Source of the DNA: Asterella californica
Taxonomy: Eukaryota; Streptophyta; Marchantiopsida; Marchantiales; Aytoniaceae
Reading direction: 5' to 3'
DNA: 64,000 nt
Assembly: GCA_036924285.1 (NCBI GenBank)
Contig: JAYKYS010000011.1
Location: forward strand, 7,812,001-7,876,000
Within the stretch, counting starts at the first letter, position 1, and each line of letters begins with the position of its first letter. Shown here in pieces: positions 57,700 through 64,000 of this stretch. The notes beneath the pieces were generated by a model, which searched no databases, was not told the DNA's origin, and saw only the letters and a program-made list of their open reading frames with translations. Made by a program: the position numbers and the translations under genes.

Positions 57700-60475
57700 C
57701 TAATCCTGAAAATCATATTGACTATGTTGGGATAAGAAATACTCAAAAATAGATTCTGCATTCGAATCTAAACCTTCATCAAATACTTCGTCATTGAAAA
57801 TCCTTGTATATTCTTCGTGATCTGGAGCCAACTGTTGCATCTATACTTCATCAGCTTCCTGAGATAGTGATCGTTTGCCTGAACCGGTAACATTCAGAAT
57901 TTTGTGAGATGGTGCTCTTTCCCCTGGACTTGAACGCTTCAAAACATCTCTTGATGGACATGTACATTTGTTATGCCCAAGAGTTTTACATACTACATAT
58001 CTTTGACTATTTGGAAGTCGAGGAAGTATTGGCTTTTTGGGATGCATTATCCTGACAGAAGCATTTTTCACAGTGGCTTCTTGTGGAGGATGATTATTCT
58101 CCACCAGATCATTATCGATGAGGATTTCAATCTCATACACTCCTTTCTCTTGCAATCCAACATTTAAGATCTTAACCACTCTATGTCTACCTTACGCACA
58201 GCTTCGGGAGGAGGACCACATGTAAATCTCACATAAAGTCATCCGTAACTAAAAGAGGTAAGGATCTGCTATAGATGGTTATACAAGACCTACTATATCA
58301 TTATTTTATTCATGTGACGCATATGATCCTTACTAAATCTCCCAACACATAGAGTGGCTGCACAGCCACTACATTTCTTGAAATTCAAAATAGTCATATG
58401 ATTGATTGTGGTCATGCCGAACTACAAACTGAGACTTTCCACCTTCTGTCTGTATGAGAACAGACTCTGTATTGGAAGATAAACAAAGCCACTTTCTTGC
58501 TTGTCTTTCGTTCTCATCAAAACGAGATTTGGAAAATGGAGTCAGGGTTTGATAAGTTCCACAAAGTTCTCTCCGTTCGTTAAATGTTCGCCTGATGTAG
58601 TTCCGTATCTCGCAAACTACTCAGAATGGAGCGAAATAGCGAATTGCCTTCAGTGCAGCATTCACGGACTCTGCGAGATTTGAAGAGACTTTGTCATATC
58701 TGGGTCTAGAAAAAGCTCAACGAGCCTATCTCTCTGGAGGTATCTGCCGAATGTAATCTGCCGCCTCTGCTCCCTATGTTCAGATGCTTGCAAGTCATCT
58801 AGTAGCAAATTAAACTTGTATGTGTAGAGAAACAGTACATCATGAAAAATACAAAGAAAAATGACAACAACACGAAAGTTCAGAAATAATAACAAACGGC
58901 AGGAAAGATTTGGGACTCACTTTTGCTCTTTTCAGACATACACCGCTTTCCAGAACACATCTTCTTTTCCATATCCTGTATGCACATTCATGCGTATGTG
59001 TTGACAACAGTGGTCGTGAATTTGTCTATTGAACATAGATTCAACCGCACCACACAGCTCTTTGCAACGATATGAAATAAAGACAATATCTTCTTCGTCG
59101 ATATCATCTATACTACGACACAGATGTTCACAGAATCATATCCGATTCTCTTTGTCTTCACTATTACACACAGTAAAAGCTAAAATGATGGACTGATAGT
59201 TCCCATCCAAACAACTAGCTGTGAAGATTTGTGCATGATACTTCTTATTCTTGGTGTGACACGCATCAAGTGTCACGACCTTCTGAGCTTGAGCTAATGC
59301 GTATCAACTAGCAGAAGGACACACAAACATCCATCTGAAAATATTAGAAATGGACTATTCGTCCTAGTCTACTACACTATCCTCGTCGGTCTGCTTAATC
59401 GATCTACACAAAGAAAGAATAGCATGAAATGACCTACGCGTACCTCCTTGTATCCAATCTCTTACACGTTCTCTCATCTTGAGACAGGCTGATACTCTGT
59501 TTATTTTCGATATGTTTGCTGAAAATCAGTGACAAGCTTACCTATAGCCGTGTTAGAGTCTAAAACAACTCGATTGCTCATCAACTTTGTCAAAAACAGT
59601 GACTTCTTGTTAGGACCACGTCAGACATGAGCATAACTCGGACATGTATGAACTGTATTGCATATAGTTATTTTAATAATACACGTGATATCATTTCGAG
59701 ATGCTCTTACTCTCCATTTGCATCTTACAGGTTTGTCTTTGTACCTCCTCAATACTGATATTTTTTCCTTTCTCATAATGTCCTTCCATGAACTCATCCT
59801 CTGCATCCTTTGAGAAAGCATTCTGATCATTGAACACATATCGGGCTCTTTGTTCACAACCACCAGCTACATGTACTTTACGTTATTTTCGTGGTCTTCT
59901 AGCGACTTCAAAAACATTGTCATCTGGAACAACATTAAGATCAGTCCCTCCTTCGATTGAAACTTGACTAGGCATTCTTTGTGTGAACTGATGAAAATTA
60001 CGATGCTCCAGGTCTGGATTGACATTCTCTTTTCCTACAGATCGAGCTACGGCATCCTCAGCCCACTTTCATGTTCTACCAACCAGCGGTCAAATTTTGT
60101 GAGCATATGTACATGTCTGCAAGCAGAAATCACGATATGTTTTAGCTTTTTTGGAAGCTCTCTGATTCAAACAGCAGTAACAATCCACAGCAAACTGGAA
60201 TTCTTGAAAATTGGAGAAGGTTGCAACCAGTTTTATCCTAATGCTTCTATCTCAATTTCGACACGCGTTTTTCCGTCCAAGAAAAGCTTAGACTCTCCAG
60301 CATTCCACATGATTCTTCTCCATCGATGCCATGGAGTTTCTTGATCAAGAACACCAACTTCAATTATCGCTGATACATTGAAGTTACCATTCTCCAATTC
60401 TGGAAACCGGAGTTGGTCAAAATCACCACCCGTTCTGTTTCTTGAATCAAACATACCTTCGAGATATATTGTCAA
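57700..60475 (-). pseudogene. MuDR/MULE transposase (broken)
   Basis: In sense order from 60,475: an N-terminal block MTIYLEGMFDSRNRTGG, then the MuDR DNA-binding domain with VRCKWRVRAS and TVHTC near 59,650. The transposase core near 59,290-59,160 reads VVTLDACHTKNKKYHAQI with the first catalytic Asp. A second block near 59,100-58,970 reads FISYRCKELCGAVE and HDHCCQHIRMN. In most MULEs the former is SDR, so the second catalytic Asp is a Tyr. The C-terminal zinc knuckle is VVCKTLGHNKCTCPS near 57,970. The last frame has an in-frame TAG at 57,841, after which it continues to 57,700. Many frame breaks; not functional. No terminal repeats were identified around it. Confidence 0.8.
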
Positions 60476-60510
60476 GTAGTACGATTGTAAGAGGAGGAAG
60501 TTGAATGACG

Positions 60511-60533
60511 ATGTCGTGTCGTGGACACGACAT
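60511..60533. repeat. Hairpin with 10-bp perfect stem
   Basis: ATGTCGTGTC, loop GTG, GACACGACAT. It sits about 35 bp upstream of the MULE transposase start. Confidence 0.8.
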
Positions 60534-60699
60534 GGTGTGAAACTAAGATCCTGGGAAAATTATTTTCTCAACATACTGCAAACATGGTTCTTACAGCAGC
60601 ACTGGATAGGTCTTGTCAAAGGAACCAAAATTGATGTTTTTATCGTCGTGGTTGACAAAGGAGTTATCGCTAGTTTCACTTTTGAGGGATCTAATGCAT

Positions 60700-60965
60700 C
60701 GTGATGCTGACGTGGTGACTTTCTGAAGTGGTGCTGATGTGGCAGCAAGGGGCTGACATGATGCAGAAATGTGTTTGTGCATGCTGACTTGATGACGACA
60801 CGTGACGATATGACGTTGATGTGGACCTTGTGGGTGAGGTCAACATGACAAATGCTGACTGGATGATTGTGAAAGTGATTTGGGTTGCTGATGTGACAGT
60901 GCGCATGGGCGCCATGTGGCTATCTACATGTACACATGTGGTTGAATGTGGAGGTGACACGTGGA
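60700..60965. repeat. Degenerate GCTGAYRTGRTGA repeats
   Basis: About nine variants of GCTGACGTGGTGA / GCTGACTTGATGA are spaced 15-40 bp apart. No fixed period. The region precedes a TATA-like box. Confidence 0.5.
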
Positions 60966-60989
60966 TCTAGGTGGGCTGCTTGTCAAAAG

Positions 60990-60997
60990 TATAAAAG
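60990..60997 (+). promoter_or_regulatory. TATA-like box
   Basis: TATAAAAG in a GTCAAAAGTATAAAAGCTC context, downstream of the GCTGA repeats and upstream of leader-like sequence. It could be the promoter of an LTR or of the unit leading to the second LINE. No transcript evidence. Confidence 0.35.
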
Positions 60998-61124
60998 CTC
61001 GTGCCTAGGTCATTTAAAGAGAATTTTGGGTTCAGACGCTGACAGGCTGTCAGATTTTCTCTGTGATTTTAGGTCTGGAGTGGATTTGGATCGGGTTGGG
61101 AAAAATGAGTCTAATGAATGGTGG

Positions 61125-61152
61125 TGAACTTCGAGACGCGTCTCGAAGTTCA
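61125..61152. repeat. Perfect 28-bp palindrome, with two decayed relatives
   Basis: The left arm TGAACTTCGAGACG is joined directly to its reverse complement. Weaker versions occur at about 61,189-61,215 (AACTTTGGGATGCATCTCT) and 61,524-61,550 (GAACTTCGAGACATCTCCC). Confidence 0.85.
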
Positions 61153-61199
61153 ACACAGATTTCACAAAGGAAAACAACTAAACTTACTTCTCAAACTTT

Positions 61200-61520
61200 G
61201 GGATGCATCTCTAAGTTCAACTGGAAAAAAGAGAGAGGAACATTATGAGAAAATCAGGAGTCCGTTTGAGCCAAACTTGGTATCGTTGGAATCAGCTCGA
61301 CGAGATGAATATGTAGGAGATCTCAGTTTTGGACAATATCACCAAACACAAAAACATTTAACTTAAACTGAGAAGTTGGAGGAGGAAGTAGGAAAAAATC
61401 TTAAGATGACATAACTCTCTACTCGGGTCTCTATTTCATACGAGTTTGGTATCTTTGAATGGCTGGAGACGAAGAACGTCTTGGAGAGGTCATATTGAGA
61501 AGAATGTAGTGCACAAAATC
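61200..61520. repeat. Two degenerate leader-like units
   Basis: Two stretches share AACTTGGTATCGTTGGAATC / AGTTTGGTATCTTTGAATGG, CGACGAGATGAA / AGACGAAGAACG and GTAGGAGATC / TTGGAGAGGTC. This style is common in untranslated leaders of plant LTR retroelements; here it is only a resemblance. Confidence 0.4.
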
Positions 61521-61521
61521 A

Positions 61522-62440
61522 TTGAACTTCGAGACATCTCCCAAAGTTGATGAGAGACAAGACAAGAGGACCCCGCTTAACTTTGTCCAAGACTTTGTTT
61601 CGGATAAATTTGATAAAATTCTTAGTATGTGTCAACTCAGCCCGACGACTTTCATTACACTCTTTGGATCTAAGACTGACCGAAATAAAACTTTGGAGTC
61701 CGTGCTATCATTATTATGCGGTTGTATTGCAGCTCATTTGCCTTGGATCCCAGAGACAGAGATCCTACAATATCAGCCATGGCTTCAACCTACCTGGGTT
61801 GAAATACTTAATACACTCTCCTGATGTAAAGACTTGCTCCTGCTGATGTTTCGTCGAATTGGTCCTCTTCTACGACTTCCCTTTGCGACCGAGCACTTGG
61901 TCTTTTCTACCGCACGAAGACTTATCCTTTGGAACTCCACAAATGTGCTCTCCCAAGAACTAAGGCTAAACTGGAAGCACAACCACTCCAAATTACTATT
62001 TGGTTTCTGGATCTGCCAGATGAAGCAGCGGTGCCTCCGACGTTACAAGAGCTTTGAAGGTCCGCTACTGCATCAGACTTGCCTGCTGCACAAGACACTA
62101 TTCTATGTCTTCCACTCCCTCATGAAAGCATATTTGTACACCTACAGTGGTACCGACGGACTACATTCCTACCACTTCCGTCAGATATGGAGGTCCCACT
62201 GCCTCCTCGAGGTCATGAATGCACGTCAAAAGTTTTCGATTTTCATGCTCTTCGATCTTATTCTCCACGTGGAATGTTGGCAGTCTCCGCACTCCTCACA
62301 AGAAGCATTCAGTCCAACATTTTTTGCAAATTCATCACCCTTAGGTCTTGGTCTTGCAAGAAACACACCTACTAGTGATCCGCCTTCATCTTATCATGCA
62401 CCCGGTCACTCACAAGTATACTGTTCTTGCTGCAGATGCG
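61522..62440 (+). pseudogene. Possible ORF1 remnant of the second LINE
   Basis: Open pieces in three frames: MNFETSPKVDERQDKR (61,522-61,824), then ALPRTKAKLEAQPLQITIWF near 61,950, then LPAAQDTILCLPLPHES near 62,080. They look like one decayed coding sequence rich in Leu and Pro, just upstream of a LINE endonuclease. I recognise no domain, so the ORF1 label is positional. Confidence 0.35.
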
Positions 62441-63060
62441 GTTGGACGGAGTAGTGAAATGACATTCCTAATACATAAGGAATGTCAGGTTATGAAAACA
62501 TTAGTGTCTTATTGCTATATATATTATATTTATTCTTACCATGTCCTTATTTATTGTGTAGCTTCTATCTACGCTCCTAACTCTGTGGATGATATACTTC
62601 TCTTTTGGCGTTGGCTCCGGACTCAACTTCCACTTCGTCCTTGGCTCTTCATGGGTGATTGGAACTCCATGGAATTTCATCTGACACTACAGGGGTCACA
62701 AATATACTACGTGGAGCAGAGTTATTGGAGTTATCATGTCTTAAATGCAACTTTCAGCTGGTGGATGCTAGAGCCACTGTCTCCTCTTTGTTGGACCCTC
62801 AGCATACTCGTTTGTAGTTGCGAGAGGGAGTTCTTAGTTCTACTGCGCTAGACCGACATTATCTTCCGTCGGCTAGTGTCCCCACAGTACTTACTCAAGG
62901 GACCCATCCTGATTTTCTCCTTAATGATCATCTTCCAGTCAAGATTACCTTTGATAAGTCTGATGTTGACCTCTTTGCTCAACCAACCTCTGCTTATTTT
63001 AAGGCTGATGGTCGCCTTCTGTCTCAACTGGTCTTTCAAGACAAGGCCACTGCACTCTAA
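62441..63060 (+). pseudogene. Second LINE: endonuclease domain (broken)
   Basis: VASIYAPNSVDDILLFWRWL and PWLFMGDWNSMEF (62,550-62,675) are the middle of an APE-type LINE endonuclease. After a shift near 62,810 the frame gives TALDRHYLPSA and NDHLPVKITFDKSDVDLF, the C-terminal LDR and (S/N)DH blocks. A stop lies at 63,058. The wording differs clearly from the LINE at 3.6-13.3 kb, so this is a separate family on the opposite strand. Confidence 0.8.
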
Positions 63061-63408
63061 GCACTCCATTATCGTCCATTTCCTTTACTACCCACCACTC
63101 ATGTATAACTTAAGGGTTTGGGGACCAATGAGGGCGCTCATCAAAGAGACATACTATGCTCAAGTTACTCAGCTTTCTCAACTAGACGCTTGTAAGTGCT
63201 AGTGAATAGCCCTAGCTAAGATTTCCCATCCTTCTATTCTACAGCAAACTCAACTCTTCCAACTAATGGGGCACGTCGTAAGCTAGATGCCATAAAAACC
63301 CACAAGCTCCACTTATAGACACGAGAGAAATATGTCTCAGAAGATGATACCTCATCACATTACTTCTACAGACGACACGAGGTGCGTAAAACCATAGTCT
63401 CTTTTTGA
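63061..63408 (+). pseudogene. Second LINE: linker between endonuclease and RT (broken)
   Basis: Readable pieces are LRVWGPMRALIKETYYAQV near 63,110, ARRKLDAIKTHKLHL near 63,270 and HYFYRRHEVRKTIVSF near 63,360, ending in an in-frame TGA at 63,406. Confidence 0.65.
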
Positions 63409-64000
63409 TATCTTCAGACCTTTGAAGGACCTATCGACTCCACGCCTACTGCTAAACGACAAGCAGTCTTTCAGTTCTATACTGATCTGTACAGTCAACA
63501 TGTCCTTGCTTCAACCACCTTAGCTACAAAGGTACAGTCGGATTTGACAATCGTATTGCAACCGGTTCGATATCTTATTACAACTTTGGAGAGGACGATG
63601 CTCATGGACCCTCCTTCCTATGACAAAATATATCAAACATTGCAAGGGATGCCTAAAAACAAATCACCAGGGTTGGATGTTATCAACGATGAGACACTGC
63701 TAGCGCTTTGGCTTGTAATCAGGAGAGCTTATGCTGATGTTATTCATGACTCCTGGGTAGCACGGACCTTTCCACATGCTTTCTTAGATGATATCATACA
63801 ACTTATTCCTAAGGTGTCACTCCCCTCATCACTTAATGACTTGCGTCATATCACCATGTTAACTACCCATTTCAAAATTGTGGCAAAGATCATAGCGTCA
63901 AGACTTGCACTACTACTACCACGACTGGTACTTGCCCAACAACAAGGATTTATTCAAGGTCGATATGTGCACAACTGTATCATGACGTTCAAGTTAGCAC
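63409..64000 (+). pseudogene. Second LINE: reverse transcriptase N-terminal part (runs off window)
   Basis: One open frame from 63,409 to the window edge (197 codons). It contains TAKRQAVFQFYTDLYSQHV, then the RT entry MPKNKSPGLDVINDETL, DDIIQLIPKV, LRHITMLTTHFKIVAKIIAS, RLALLLPRLV and QQGFIQGRYVHNCIMTFK, which are RT blocks 0 to 2a of plant LINEs. The catalytic FADD block would lie beyond the edge. This part is intact, but the same ORF2 is interrupted upstream. Confidence 0.9.

Noticed and set aside
62079..62375. 98-codon ORF as a separate host gene
   Set aside because: Position and neighbouring frames fit a decayed LINE ORF1 better; no independent support.
1..64000. tRNA or rRNA genes
   Set aside because: I looked for GGTTCGAATC-type B boxes with a matching A box and acceptor stem and found none that pair; a tRNAscan run would settle it.

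Overview
This is a transposon-dominated window from a nuclear plant genome. The evidence is two spliced genes of plant type (a six-exon Snf7/VPS32 ESCRT-III gene and a four-exon NRT1/PTR-family transporter), LINEs with a DUF4283-type ORF1, a Ty1/copia element primed by initiator Met-tRNA, a Ty3/gypsy integrase-chromodomain fragment and a MuDR-type transposase. I place it in the streptophytes. The low gene density and the divergent Snf7 sequence would suit a bryophyte, another non-flowering land plant or a streptophyte alga, but nothing here fixes the species.

Layout. 1-3.5 kb is non-coding, with a diverged copy of a repeat that recurs inverted at 11-12.3 kb and a field of short degenerate repeats. 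3.57-13.32 kb is best read as one LINE on the minus strand: A-rich tail at 3574, ORF2 3.9-8.22 kb, ORF1 8.27-10.76 kb, then a 2.5-kb upstream region built from 157-bp and about 183-bp tandem repeats, all bracketed by a candidate 15-bp target-site duplication. 14.3-15.2 kb holds a broken gene. 17.1-19.4 kb is a 5'-truncated Ty3/gypsy remnant. 23,170-30,972 is a structurally complete but inactivated copia element (minus strand, 5-bp duplication AACGA) with a probable solo LTR nested in its pol gene.

33.6-35.4 kb carries the SNF7 gene (+) and 41.5-45.1 kb the NPF transporter gene (-); both have intact reading frames across all predicted splice junctions. The space from 38 to 51 kb is filled by a decayed copia fragment and by five non-autonomous elements of one family. 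These have terminal inverted repeats made of three 30-bp modules, and four of the five show 10-bp target duplications; the fifth sits in an NPF intron. 51-57 kb is AT-rich with degenerate repeats and two other MITEs. 57.7-60.5 kb is a MuDR/MULE transposase pseudogene (-). From about 61.5 kb to the window end a second, different LINE (+) begins and runs off the edge inside its reverse transcriptase.

The two host genes are functionally unrelated: membrane remodelling at endosomes versus proton-coupled solute uptake. The most unusual structure is the modular 3 x 30-bp TIR family, followed by the LINE with a tandem-repeat 5' region.
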